A stretch of 8,341 bases of DNA from DASVLX01 sp035552275 (lineage in GTDB: Bacteria; Actinomycetota; Actinomycetes; Mycobacteriales; Pseudonocardiaceae), in the NCBI GenBank assembly GCA_035552275.1, contig DASZLR010000063.1, positions 1 to 8,341 on the forward strand, in the 5' to 3' direction. The notes below the pieces were generated by a model, which did no database searches, was not told the DNA's origin, and saw only the letters and a list, made by a program, of their open reading frames with translations. The translations under genes were made by a program, and so were the position numbers. Shown one piece after another: positions 1-5,887 of the stretch (position 1 is the first letter of the stretch; each line of letters starts with the position of its first letter).

Positions 1-550
1 CGTTAACGACCGATACTCCGCCACTTCGGAGAAGAATGGTCGCCGCGTCAGCGGATTCGACGCCGAGGTCGAACGAGAACACCAACAGTCCGATTGCGGC
101 GACCTTGTCCGCAAGCTGGGTACATGGACCATCGCCGTCGACGCCCATGAACCCGCGAGCCTCACCAGCGAGTGTTTCCGCCGCCGCCGCATCGGTTGGC
201 ATTTCGCGCTCCGGCGAGACACCCAGCACAAATCGGGTGTCATAACGTGCCAGGAGCTCGACCTCCCGGGTGATCCGTTCCACCATCATGTCGATGCGCG
301 GACTCGGCGCGCCGGGTTCCTGGGTGTTTCGCCGCGACACGATCGCCGGGGGGGCGTCCTCCAGGAACCACTCGATCCGAGCGTTCACAGCATCCGCGAT
401 GCGCGCCAGCTCCAAGGCGGTCACTCGCCGAGTGCCGGACTCGATCTTCGCCAAGGCCGATCGATCCATCGAGATCGCCGAAGCCAACTCCACCTGTGTG
501 CGGCCGGCCCGGCCACGAGCCTCGGCGATACGCTGGCCGAGCGCGGTCAT
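1..550 (-). CDS. XRE-family regulator, probable ImmA/IrrE-type fusion (C-terminus beyond window)
   Basis: Reading the minus strand from ATG at 550 gives 183 codons without a stop up to the window edge, so the gene is partial at its 3' end. Residues about 4-65 form a helix-turn-helix of the Cro/CI type: LGQRIAEAR, then TQVELASAISMDRSALAKIESG as helices 2-3, then a WFLED end. The following part (about 85-183) ends in GGVSVVN. In XRE-ImmA/IrrE (DUF955) proteins such a GG-x-AVVN-like strand lies just before the HExxH zinc site, so a metallopeptidase half probably follows outside the window; this is inference. Such proteins are sensors and de-repressors of stress, phage or toxin-antitoxin genes. 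ATG 550 is chosen because AGGTGA (559-564, minus) lies 8 nt upstream and pairs well with the 16S tail; GTG 562 in the same frame is the alternative. Codon use is less GC-rich at third positions (GAA, CGA, TTT, GTT, TAT) than in the right-hand genes, which hints at later acquisition. It follows the broken PepSY gene by 50 bp on the same strand. Confidence 0.85.
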   Translation of the reverse strand, partial: MTALGQRIAEARGRAGRTQVELASAISMDRSALAKIESGTRRVTALELARIADAVNARIEWFLEDAPPAIVSRRNTQEPGAPSPRIDMMVERITREVELLARYDTRFVLGVSPEREMPTDAAAAETLAGEARGFMGVDGDGPCTQLADKVAAIGLLVFSFDLGVESADAATILLRSGGVSVVN

Positions 551-600
551 GTCGATGCTCACCTGTGCGATTCTAGAACAAGCGCGGCAGACCTGTCTCG

Positions 601-1660
601 CTACCGTGGCGGCGCGGCGCGGCGGCCAGCATGGGCGGCGCGCCTGCGCCGGGTACGTCGGCGGAACAGCCAGGTGGACAGGCCGGTGACGCCCAGCGCG
701 AGCGGGGTCAGGCCGAACCCGAACCACAGGATCCGCCACCAGCCGTTCACCATCCAGCCGAAGTGCGCGGGCTCGAACACCCTGTCGTAGAAGACGTTCG
801 CGGTCGGTTCCGCGCTGCTATCCACAACGGACACATGGCGCGGATCACGGCTGTCGACGAACATCGTCGTGTCGCCGCCGAAGAAAGCCCGGTACCCGTC
901 CGGCGCGTACGGTTTGGCCAGCGACACCCGGTAGTACGCCGAAGCGACCGTGCCGCGCGGCAACGAGACGTAGACGACCCGGCCGGCGACCCGCTGGCCG
1001 GCGATCTGGATGGCCCGGTCAACGCCAATGCCCGCCGGTGACGGCCAGCCAGGCGTTCGCCACCACCGGCAACTCGAAGGCGGCCCCGGTGACTCCCCAC
1101 ATCAGCAGGAACGGCAGGGCGACGATGCCGATCAGGTTGTGCAGGTCGTAGTCGCGGGCAAACCGGCCGGCGGACCAGCGCACCCGCGTTCGCCGCCACA
1201 GCCGGCGAATGCCCGGCCACCAGGCCAGCACTCCGGTGATCGCCAGCGCCAGCATCAGCAGGCCGAGCCCGGCGAGAATGGCCGCGCCCCAGGTGAGACC
1301 CAGGATCGGCGCGAGATCGGCGAGCGCGGAGATATAGCCGGGATAGTGCGGGCAGGCCAGCGCGCAGATGTGCAGGTTGACGATGAAGCCCATGACGCCG
1401 CCGTCGATGTCGGCCAGACCGTTGATCCGCCCAGTGCCCGGATCGACTCCGTACGCCGTGGCGTCCTGGGCGCTGATCTGGTGATCGCTGTCGGTGTGCC
1501 GGTAGAAGCCGGAATGCGTGGCGAGGAACCACTCCGACTGGTAAAGCGCCACCGCGCCGCAGGTGCTCTCCACCACCAGCGCCAAGCCGAGCACCAGCGC
1601 GGCCCATCGGTGCGCGCGGACCATCAGCCGGCGGATGACCTTGGACCTCATCACCCCCAT
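601..1660 (-). pseudogene. PepSY-TM membrane protein, frameshifted (iron-regulated siderophore-reductase-like family)
   Basis: Two adjacent minus-strand reading frames make up one PepSY-associated membrane protein. The first (1660 to 1019, 213 aa) has a membrane helix at about 19-41, a hydrophobic stretch at about 118-148 and another at about 174-196, with family-type histidines in RAHRW (H17), NLHIC (H97) and YDLHN (H174). It stops at TGA 1021-1019. The next frame continues the same protein (DRAIQIAGQRV, VVYVSLP, YYRVSLA, FFGGDT, HFGWMVNGWWR and a last helix ILWFGFGLTPLALGVTGLSTWLF) to TAG 603-601. Dropping one base of the GGG at 1031-1033 joins the frames smoothly as AVTGG-IGVDRAIQ. The first PepSY domain also looks internally deleted: ISAQDA at residues 62-67 runs straight into TAYGVDPGTG, where the family usually has some 25-30 more residues (recalled, not aligned). 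PepSY-TM proteins such as FoxB are inner-membrane haem-containing siderophore reductases; that role is inferred here. ATG 1660 has no Shine-Dalgarno sequence and lies about 10-20 nt from the promoter, so a leaderless or near-leaderless message is possible; ATG 1651 is an alternative. A sequencing error could explain the frameshift but not the apparent internal deletion. Confidence 0.82.
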
Positions 1661-1667
1661 CGTCGAA

Positions 1668-1686
1668 TTAGGATAGCCTTACCTAA
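1668..1686 (-). promoter_or_regulatory. IdeR/DtxR iron box
   Basis: The minus strand reads TTAGGTAAGGCTATCCTAA, which matches the recalled 19-bp DtxR/IdeR consensus TTAGGTTAGGCTAACCTAA at 17 of 19 positions and is a near-perfect inverted repeat about its centre (8 of 9 pairs). Fe(II)-loaded IdeR/DtxR binding here would block RNA polymerase, so the PepSY gene starting at 1660 would be made when iron is scarce. The box ends 8 bp before the ATG and covers the expected -10 region, the usual position for repression. No gene starts on the plus strand nearby, so the box serves only the minus-strand PepSY gene. Confidence 0.88.
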
Positions 1687-1704
1687 CTCATAGGTAGGTG
1701 TCAA
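1676..1704 (-). promoter_or_regulatory. Promoter of the PepSY gene overlapping the iron box
   Basis: On the minus strand a perfect -35 hexamer TTGACA (1704-1699) is followed after 17 bp by TAAGGC (1681-1676), a weak -10 lying inside the iron box. Transcription would start near 1670, leaving only about ten bases before ATG 1660. The promoter sits just after the metallophosphoesterase stop codon (1730), so the PepSY gene has its own transcription start rather than only read-through. Confidence 0.6.
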
Positions 1705-1729
1705 TGAAGGTTCGCCGGTGAGTGCGCGG

Positions 1730-2518
1730 TCACCAGGACAGGGTGAGGGGCACGCCGGTGCGTTTGAAATGGCCGACGTTGACGCATTCGGTGCGGCCGA
1801 GCCGAACCCGGGGCGCCAGCGGCTGATGCACGTGGCCGAACAGCGACCACCTCGGCTGATATCGCCGAATGGACTCGACCAGCGCGGCCGAACTGGGCTC
1901 GGCCCGCCGGGCCACCACGTCGTAGGCGAGTTCGGGCACGGCCGGCGGGATGTGGCTGCACAGCACGTCAACCGGGCCGAGCCCGCGCACCGTCGCGGCA
2001 TAATCCGGTTCGGGCCGGAGGTAGGGCACCCACACGCCAGTCCGCCGCGGCACCGCGCCCGCCGGCAGCAAAGAGCCGCCGACGAACCCGAACCGCAGCC
2101 CGCCGATGTCGACCGTGTCGCCGTCGAGCATGCGCACGTTCTCGCCGGCGTACTCCGGCCACAGTGCCGGCACGTCCACGTTGCCCGGCGTGGCGTAGGT
2201 GGGCGCGGTCAGCGCCGCGAACAGCTTCGCGTACTGCTCGCGAACGGCCTCCTCGACCACGGCCGCCGCGTCGTCCAGGCCGGCCCACAGGGACCGCGCG
2301 TAGGCGATGAACTCGCGTGGCTGGTCACCGCGCCGCAGTTGGGCGAACGCGGCCACCTTCTCCGCGCCGAACACCGCGCCGAGGATTCCGCCGGAATGGT
2401 CGTGGTAGTCAACGAAGTCCAGCAGGTCGCCCAGGACAACCAGGGCGTCCGCGCCGTCGCCCGCCCTGGCCAGTGCGTCGGCGTTGCCGTGCACATCCGA
2501 GACGACATGGACCCGCAT
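1730..2518 (-). CDS. Calcineurin-like metallophosphoesterase
   Basis: A 262-residue cytosolic protein with no signal peptide or membrane segment. The ordered metal-binding motifs of the calcineurin-like phosphoesterase superfamily are all present: D8-x-H10 (SDVHGN), G30-D31 (LGDLLDF), G-N113-V-D (family GNH/GN-x-D/E), C-S-H189 (CSHIPP) and G-H229-V-H231 (FGHVHQP). It should bind two divalent metal ions and cleave a phosphoester; the substrate cannot be read from the sequence. Length and motif spacing look intact. Start: GTG 2521 and ATG 2518 are adjacent in frame. I take ATG 2518 because relatives typically begin MRVHVVSDVHGN; neither has a clear Shine-Dalgarno sequence. The gene follows the stop codon of the small upstream gene (2525) by 3-6 bp, which suggests translational coupling. 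From memory, similar phosphoesterases lie near fadD15 homologues in Streptomyces, so the gene may belong to this envelope/lipid neighbourhood. Confidence 0.9.
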   Translation of the reverse strand: MRVHVVSDVHGNADALARAGDGADALVVLGDLLDFVDYHDHSGGILGAVFGAEKVAAFAQLRRGDQPREFIAYARSLWAGLDDAAAVVEEAVREQYAKLFAALTAPTYATPGNVDVPALWPEYAGENVRMLDGDTVDIGGLRFGFVGGSLLPAGAVPRRTGVWVPYLRPEPDYAATVRGLGPVDVLCSHIPPAVPELAYDVVARRAEPSSAALVESIRRYQPRWSLFGHVHQPLAPRVRLGRTECVNVGHFKRTGVPLTLSW

Positions 2519-2524
2519 CACCGA

Positions 2525-2725
2525 TCAGTCTAGCCGGGGCGGCGACCACCACACTCGCGCCGGCGCTGGCGACTTGTCCCCAGGCAGGTTGACCTCGTCA
2601 AGCTCGTTGTGCCACCGGGCGTAATGACGTGTGCAAAGGCCCCGGCCGATGGTCGGGGCCGCGCAGTTCTCCCTACGACACACTTCCGGCTCCTCCGTCC
2701 ATGCTCTGTCGGTCGGCTCGTTCAT
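2525..2725 (-). CDS. Small Cys/His-rich (zinc-finger-like) protein
   Basis: A 66-residue protein, charged and soluble. Its centre carries C16-x4-C21, then RGLC31-x2-H34 followed by YARWHNE. The pattern C-x4-C-x(n)-RGLC-x2-HYxRW recurs in small zinc-binding modules of phage and actinobacterial proteins, including N-terminal parts of some HNH-type endonucleases; here it stands alone with no nuclease domain. The C-terminus is Pro/Trp rich (PAPARVWWSPPRLD). Metal or nucleic acid binding is inferred. Start: ATG 2725 follows GAGAGG closely (3 nt spacing); a TTG at 2743 in frame would add MELERP but needs a rare TTA codon and lacks a Shine-Dalgarno sequence. The stop lies 3-6 bp before the metallophosphoesterase start, so the two are probably co-transcribed. 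AGA, AGG and other rare codons suggest it is younger in this genome than its neighbours. Function is unknown. Confidence 0.68.
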   Translation of the reverse strand: MNEPTDRAWTEEPEVCRRENCAAPTIGRGLCTRHYARWHNELDEVNLPGDKSPAPARVWWSPPRLD

Positions 2726-2765
2726 CGGCCTCTCTAACTCCAACGTTCAACCAACTGATAAGTCG

Positions 2766-2794
2766 ACCTTATGGCGCATCATCGTTACTGCGAA
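2766..2794 (-). promoter_or_regulatory. Candidate promoter of the zinc-finger/phosphoesterase pair
   Basis: On the minus strand TTCGCA (2794-2789) and TAAGGT (2771-2766) are separated by 17 bp, an acceptable vegetative -35/-10 pair for actinobacteria (TAnnnT at -10). Transcription would start near 2759, about 35 nt before ATG 2725. The -35 overlaps a palindrome at 2790-2805. The match is short and could occur by chance. Confidence 0.35.
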
Positions 2795-2805
2795 AGAACT
2801 TTCGC
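2790..2805. repeat. Palindromic dyad, operator-like
   Basis: GCGAAAGAACTTTCGC consists of perfect 7-bp arms around a 2-bp centre. The tight centre suits a dimeric DNA-binding protein better than an RNA hairpin. It overlaps the candidate -35 hexamer of the gene pair transcribed leftwards. A second perfect palindrome, CGATTAATCG, lies at 2816-2825, 10 bp further upstream. No regulator can be named from the sequence. Confidence 0.55.
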
Positions 2806-2834
2806 GGACTGTAGTCGATTAATCGCGAAGGGTG

Positions 2835-2892
2835 AGTGGATCATCAGCGGACCCGCCAGGAGATCAACAGCTGTATCGACAGGTGATCCACT
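2835..2892. repeat. Inverted repeat with 9-bp arms at the end of the SRPBCC gene
   Basis: AGTGGATCA (2835-2843) and TGATCCACT (2884-2892) are exact inverted copies separated by 40 bp. The right arm overlaps the stop codon of the SRPBCC gene, so in its transcript the pair could form a long-looped stem just after the coding region. A small GCGG/CCGC stem and a CAGCTG lie in the loop. There is no T-run, so a classical terminator is not supported. Confidence 0.4.
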
Positions 2893-3280
2893 ACGCCGTG
2901 ATCGTCGGGGCCACCCCCGCCGCCCGGCCGTCCTCCAGGGACCGCTTCAGCGCGAACGCGACGTCCTTGGCGTCCAGTCGCCGACGCGGCGCCTCCCGCC
3001 GCCGCCGACGGTGCGAGGCCCGCTCGCCGGCCGGTGGATCGGCGCGCAGGAAGTAGTGCAGGACGGTGCCGTCCAGCAGCGGCTCCAGCCACACCTCCAT
3101 GGTCCCGACCAGCGCGCCGGTCACCGTCCAGCGCAGGCCCTGATCGCCGCGATCCAGGTAGACGGCCAGTTCCAGGTCCGGCCAGAACCGCTGCCACGCG
3201 GTCGGATCGGCCAGCGCCGCGGCGATCGACTTCGGTGGCACCGCGAGGAAGGTCTCGTCCATGATGTCTACGAGGGGCAC
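2891..3280 (-). CDS. SRPBCC/polyketide-cyclase-like protein (START-like fold)
   Basis: The predicted 129-residue soluble protein has the order of a START/SRPBCC fold: first strand VDIMDETFLAVPP (4-16), helix SIAAALADPTAWQRFWPDL (about 18-35), strands ELAVYLDRGDQGLRWTVTG (37-55), LVGTMEVWLEPLLDGTVLHYFLRADPP (58-83), then a very basic linker (HRRRRREAPRRR, 90-101) and a C-terminal helix AKDVAFALKRSLEDG. These proteins bind lipids or other hydrophobic ligands in a cavity. From memory, actinobacteria often keep such a gene next to fadD15 (Rv2185c/Rv2186c region of M. tuberculosis). Start is uncertain: GTG 3280 lets the first strand begin correctly; ATG 3262 would cut it; ATG 3367 or 3358 would add a Cys/Arg/Trp-rich tail that does not look like this fold, and 3367 includes a TTA codon. 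None has a good Shine-Dalgarno sequence. The gene diverges from fadD15 across about 120 bp. Ligand and exact role are unknown. Confidence 0.78.
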   Translation of the reverse strand: MPLVDIMDETFLAVPPKSIAAALADPTAWQRFWPDLELAVYLDRGDQGLRWTVTGALVGTMEVWLEPLLDGTVLHYFLRADPPAGERASHRRRRREAPRRRLDAKDVAFALKRSLEDGRAAGVAPTITA

Positions 3281-3361
3281 GCGATGCAGGATGTCACGCG
3301 GCTCCCATGCCGGTCGCCATCTGGTGCGACATGAGGTGCACAGGCTAAGTTTCCTCATCGG

Positions 3362-3393
3362 TAACATAATTGGTCGCGCCGGAAGCGCGGAGG
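3362..3393 (+). promoter_or_regulatory. fadD15 leader: possible -10, small hairpin and strong ribosome site
   Basis: TAACATAAT (3362-3370) contains a good -10-like hexamer, CATAAT, in otherwise GC-rich DNA; no convincing -35 is seen. Next comes a short stem CGCGC-cggaa-GCGCG (3375-3379/3385-3389) whose right arm touches the Shine-Dalgarno GGAGG (3389-3393), 7 nt before ATG 3401. The ribosome site fixes the fadD15 start; the hairpin could modulate its access, but this is speculative. Confidence 0.45.
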
Positions 3394-3400
3394 TTCACAA

Positions 3401-5221
3401 ATGCGCGAGTTCACCGCCCCGACGACCGTCACGGTCGCGGACGAGGAAAACCTCACCGACATGGTGTGGGCCAACGCGGAGCGATTCGCCGACGCGGTCA
3501 GCTTCCAGCGCCGCGTCGACGGCACCTGGGTGGACGTGACCGCCAGGGACTTCGCCGCGCAGGTGTCCGCGGTCGCCAAGGGCTTCGTCGCCGCTGGGCT
3601 GCGGGCCGGCGACCGGATCTGCCTGATGGCCCGCACCCGGTACGAGTGGACGCTGCTGGACTACGCCATCTGGGCTGCTGGCTGCGTCACCGTGCCGATC
3701 TACGAGACGTCCTCGGCCGAGCAGGTGGAGTGGATCCTGTCCGACTCCGGCGCGCGGGCCGTGGTGGTCGAGTCGGCGGCGCACCGCAGCGTGCTGGACG
3801 GCGTGGTGGACCGGGTCAGCGAGGTGCGGCACGTCTGGCAGATCGACGGGCCGGCGGCGGTCGACGCGCCGGGCGCGATCGACGAGCTGACCGCGCTGGG
3901 CGGCTGGGTCAGCGACGAGGACCTGCGCGCCCGCCGGCACGCCGTCCGCGCCGACGATCTCGCCACCATCGTGTACACCTCGGGCACTACCGGCCGACCC
4001 AAGGGCTGCGAGCTAACCCACCACAACCTGCTCGCCGAAGCCCGCGCCAACATCAACGCGTTCCCGCAGCTGATGACGCCGGGCCATTCGTTGCTGATCT
4101 TCCTACCGCTGGCGCACGTGCTGGCCCGGGTCCTGGTGGTCACCAACGTCTACGCGCGGGTCACCGTCGGGCACACCATGGATGTGCAGAACCTGCTGCC
4201 CGACCTCGCCACCTTCCGGCCGACGTCGATCGTCGCGGTGCCGCGGGTGTTCGAGAAGGTCTACAACTCGGCCAAGCAGAAGGCGCACTCCGAGGGCAAG
4301 GGCAAGATCTTCGACGCCGCCGAGGCGATCGCGGTGGAGTACAGCCAGGCGCGCGACACCGGCGGTCCTGGCCTGGGCCTGCGGCTGCGGCACGCGCTGT
4401 TCGACCGGCTGGTGTTCACCAAGCTGCGCGCGGCGCTGGGCGGCCGGTGCATCGCGGCGATCTCCGGCGGCGCGCCGCTGGGCGAGCGGCTGGCGCACTT
4501 CTTCCGTGGCGTCGGCGTGCCGGTGATGGAGGGCTATGGCCTGACGGAGACCAGCGCGGCCTCGTTCGTCAACACCGAGAACGCGTTCCGGGTCGGCACG
4601 GTCGGCAGGCCGATCGCCGGCACCTCGGTGCGGATCGCCGAGGACGGCGAGATCCTGATCCGCGGCAGCGTGGTGTTCCACGGCTACTGGCGCAACGAGG
4701 AGGCCACCAAGGAGGCGCTGGCGGACGGCTGGTTCCACTCCGGCGACCTCGGCTCGCTGGACGACGACGGCTTCCTGCGGATCACCGGCCGGAAAAAGGA
4801 GATCATTGTCACGGCCGGCGGAAAGAACGTGTCCCCGGCGGTCCTGGAAGACCGGCTGCGCGCCCACCCGCTGATCAGCCAGTGCATGGTGGTCGGCGAC
4901 CAGAAACCGTTCATCGGCGCGCTGATCACCATCGACGAGGAGTTCTTCCCGGCCTGGAAGTCCCGGCACGGCAAGCCCGCCGAGGCGACCGTGCGGGACC
5001 TGGCGGCCGACGCCGACCTGCTCGGCGAGATCCAGGCCGCCGTGGACGACGCCAACAAGGCGGTGTCGCACGCCGAGGCGATCAAGAAGTTCCGAGTGCT
5101 GGCCGCGGACTTCTCCGAGGCCAGCGGCGAGATCACGCCCAGCCTGAAGCTACGTCGCGCGGTGGTGGCGAAGAGCTACGCCACCGACATCGCCGCCATC
5201 TACGGCGAACCGGTCGGCTGA
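3401..5221 (+). CDS. fadD15: Long-chain fatty acid-CoA ligase, FadD15 type
   Basis: A 606-residue member of the ANL (acyl/aryl-CoA synthetase) superfamily that activates fatty acids to acyl-AMP and then acyl-CoA, using ATP and CoA. All core motifs are intact: the P-loop-like YTSGTTGRPKG (192-202), the early motif LPLAHVLAR (235-243), the acyl-adenylate motif GYGLTET (378-384), the SGDLG motif (447-451, whose Asp contacts the ribose), the hinge GRKKEIIVTAGGKNVSP (463-479) and the C-terminal catalytic lysine K583 in PSLKLRR. Length (about 600) and motif order fit the long-chain FadD15/ACSL class rather than short acetyl-CoA synthetases. There is no signal peptide or membrane helix; it probably acts at the inner face of the membrane. 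The start is fixed by GGAGG 7 nt upstream. It is divergent from the SRPBCC gene and converges with the DUF1707 gene 23 bp downstream. The placement beside pimB' and ripC supports the FadD15 name; chain-length preference is not visible. Confidence 0.95.
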   Translation: MREFTAPTTVTVADEENLTDMVWANAERFADAVSFQRRVDGTWVDVTARDFAAQVSAVAKGFVAAGLRAGDRICLMARTRYEWTLLDYAIWAAGCVTVPIYETSSAEQVEWILSDSGARAVVVESAAHRSVLDGVVDRVSEVRHVWQIDGPAAVDAPGAIDELTALGGWVSDEDLRARRHAVRADDLATIVYTSGTTGRPKGCELTHHNLLAEARANINAFPQLMTPGHSLLIFLPLAHVLARVLVVTNVYARVTVGHTMDVQNLLPDLATFRPTSIVAVPRVFEKVYNSAKQKAHSEGKGKIFDAAEAIAVEYSQARDTGGPGLGLRLRHALFDRLVFTKLRAALGGRCIAAISGGAPLGERLAHFFRGVGVPVMEGYGLTETSAASFVNTENAFRVGTVGRPIAGTSVRIAEDGEILIRGSVVFHGYWRNEEATKEALADGWFHSGDLGSLDDDGFLRITGRKKEIIVTAGGKNVSPAVLEDRLRAHPLISQCMVVGDQKPFIGALITIDEEFFPAWKSRHGKPAEATVRDLAADADLLGEIQAAVDDANKAVSHAEAIKKFRVLAADFSEASGEITPSLKLRRAVVAKSYATDIAAIYGEPVG

Positions 5222-5244
5222 TCGACGTCGAGCCGACTGGGCGA

Positions 5245-5757
5245 CTAGCGCCAGCCGCCCCGGCCGCGCCAGCCACCCCGGCGGCGGCTGATGCCGGCGA
5301 TCCGCATTGCCACGAACGCGATGATGATCAGCGGGAACAGCAGCCGCCCGGTCCAGAACACGGCACCGATGATGTCGCCGGCAACGACGATCGCGACCAG
5401 CGCCAACGGGATCAGCACGAGCGGATTCAGCCGGCGCATCGGCAACGCCTGCCGGGCGCGCTGGGCCTGTTGCGCCGCCTGCTGATACGGCGCTGACCAA
5501 CCTCCCGCCGACCAACCGCCCGGCCCACCGCCGAACGGACCGCCGGCGAACGGCCGCACCGGCTCCGGGAACGGCTCGACCGGCAGGTCGCGGGTAAGTT
5601 TCCGCAGTTCGCCGATGGTCCGCGCGGTGTACGCGACGTTCGACCGTTCCTCGAATTCCTCCAGCGTGAGCCGACCGGCCCCAACCTGTTCCTGGAGGGC
5701 ACTGACCACCCGCTCGCGGTCGGCGTCCGACGCCTTCATCTCATCCATGTGTGTCAT
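5245..5757 (-). CDS. DUF1707 (SHOCT-like) membrane protein
   Basis: A 170-residue protein. Residues about 8-59 form the DUF1707 domain seen at the N-terminus of many actinobacterial membrane proteins: KASDADRERVVSALQ, then GRLTLEEFEERSNVAYTARTIGELRKLTRDLP. A Gly/Pro/Trp-rich and then Gln/Ala-rich linker follows (70-104), next two membrane helices at about 112-130 and 137-155, then a short basic tail made of a repeated GGWRGR-type unit. DUF1707 has no firmly assigned function; a regulatory or protein-contact role in the cytosol is inferred. ATG 5757 is chosen because GAGGA (5767-5763) lies 5 nt upstream; ATG 5748 and 5739 are also in frame. The frame stays open further upstream into pimB', but that part has no family resemblance. 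The gene follows pimB' by 130 bp on the same strand and ends 23 bp from the fadD15 stop. Confidence 0.88.
   Translation of the reverse strand: MTHMDEMKASDADRERVVSALQEQVGAGRLTLEEFEERSNVAYTARTIGELRKLTRDLPVEPFPEPVRPFAGGPFGGGPGGWSAGGWSAPYQQAAQQAQRARQALPMRRLNPLVLIPLALVAIVVAGDIIGAVFWTGRLLFPLIIIAFVAMRIAGISRRRGGWRGRGGWR
5248..5281. repeat. Short tandem direct repeat at the 3' end of the DUF1707 gene
   Basis: GCGCCAGCCGCCCCGG (5248-5263) recurs as GCGCCAGCCACCCCGG (5266-5281), 16 bp with one mismatch and an 18-bp period. It keeps the reading frame and codes for the doubled GGWRGR/GGWR tail, so the basic Trp/Arg/Gly C-terminus probably arose by a small in-frame duplication. Confidence 0.7.
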
Positions 5758-5835
5758 CGTCGTCCTCGGCCCGCGTCGACGCATCGGTCCCTGGGTTGGT
5801 TCCTGGCGTACGGAGGTGGATGTAGCTGTCCTGGG

Positions 5836-5861
5836 AACGTACGACAAGGCGACGATGTTCC
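5836..5861 (-). promoter_or_regulatory. Possible ECF-sigma promoter upstream of the DUF1707 gene
   Basis: On the minus strand GGAAC (5861-5857) and GTT (5838-5836) are separated by 18 bp, the layout of stress ECF promoters such as SigR/SigH/SigE types (GGAA-N18/19-GTT). It lies in the 130-bp gap between pimB' and the DUF1707 gene, about 80 bp before ATG 5757. In the same gap TTGTCG-N17-TACATC could act as a weak vegetative promoter. The motif is short, so chance occurrence is quite possible. Confidence 0.28.
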
Positions 5862-5887
5862 GCGTGGGTTCCGATCGTCCGCGCTGA

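Noticed and set aside
571..578. TTCTAGAA palindrome upstream of the XRE gene as an autoregulatory operator
   Set aside because: The symmetry stops at 8 bp and no second copy is seen nearby; too short to support a site.
1010..1040. Programmed ribosomal frameshift joining the two PepSY halves
   Set aside because: No recognised slippery heptamer with a clear stimulatory structure, and the protein also seems to have lost internal segments, so mutation or sequence error is simpler.
747..1607. Third-frame 286-codon minus-strand open frame across the PepSY gene
   Set aside because: It has no membrane helices or PepSY motifs and is Arg/Gly/Ser-rich; the two flanking frames carry the real protein.
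3335..3356. Second iron-box-like stretch (AGGCTAA) between the SRPBCC gene and fadD15
   Set aside because: Only the central seven bases match the IdeR consensus; the left and right flanks do not and there is no dyad symmetry.
4103..5071. Minus-strand open frame of 322 codons inside fadD15
   Set aside because: Antisense shadow of high-GC coding sequence; composition is Arg/Gly/His-rich and no family motif is visible.
5222..5244. Bidirectional terminator between convergent fadD15 and the DUF1707 gene
   Set aside because: The gap holds only a 10-bp TCGACGTCGA palindrome without a loop; no stem-loop strong enough to call.
3370..5496. Very long plus-strand open frame of 708 codons overlapping fadD15
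   Set aside because: It is an off-frame shadow of the GC-rich fadD15 gene, rich in Arg/Gly/Ala with no domain; the overlapping frame at 3401-5221 has every ANL motif and a proper ribosome site.
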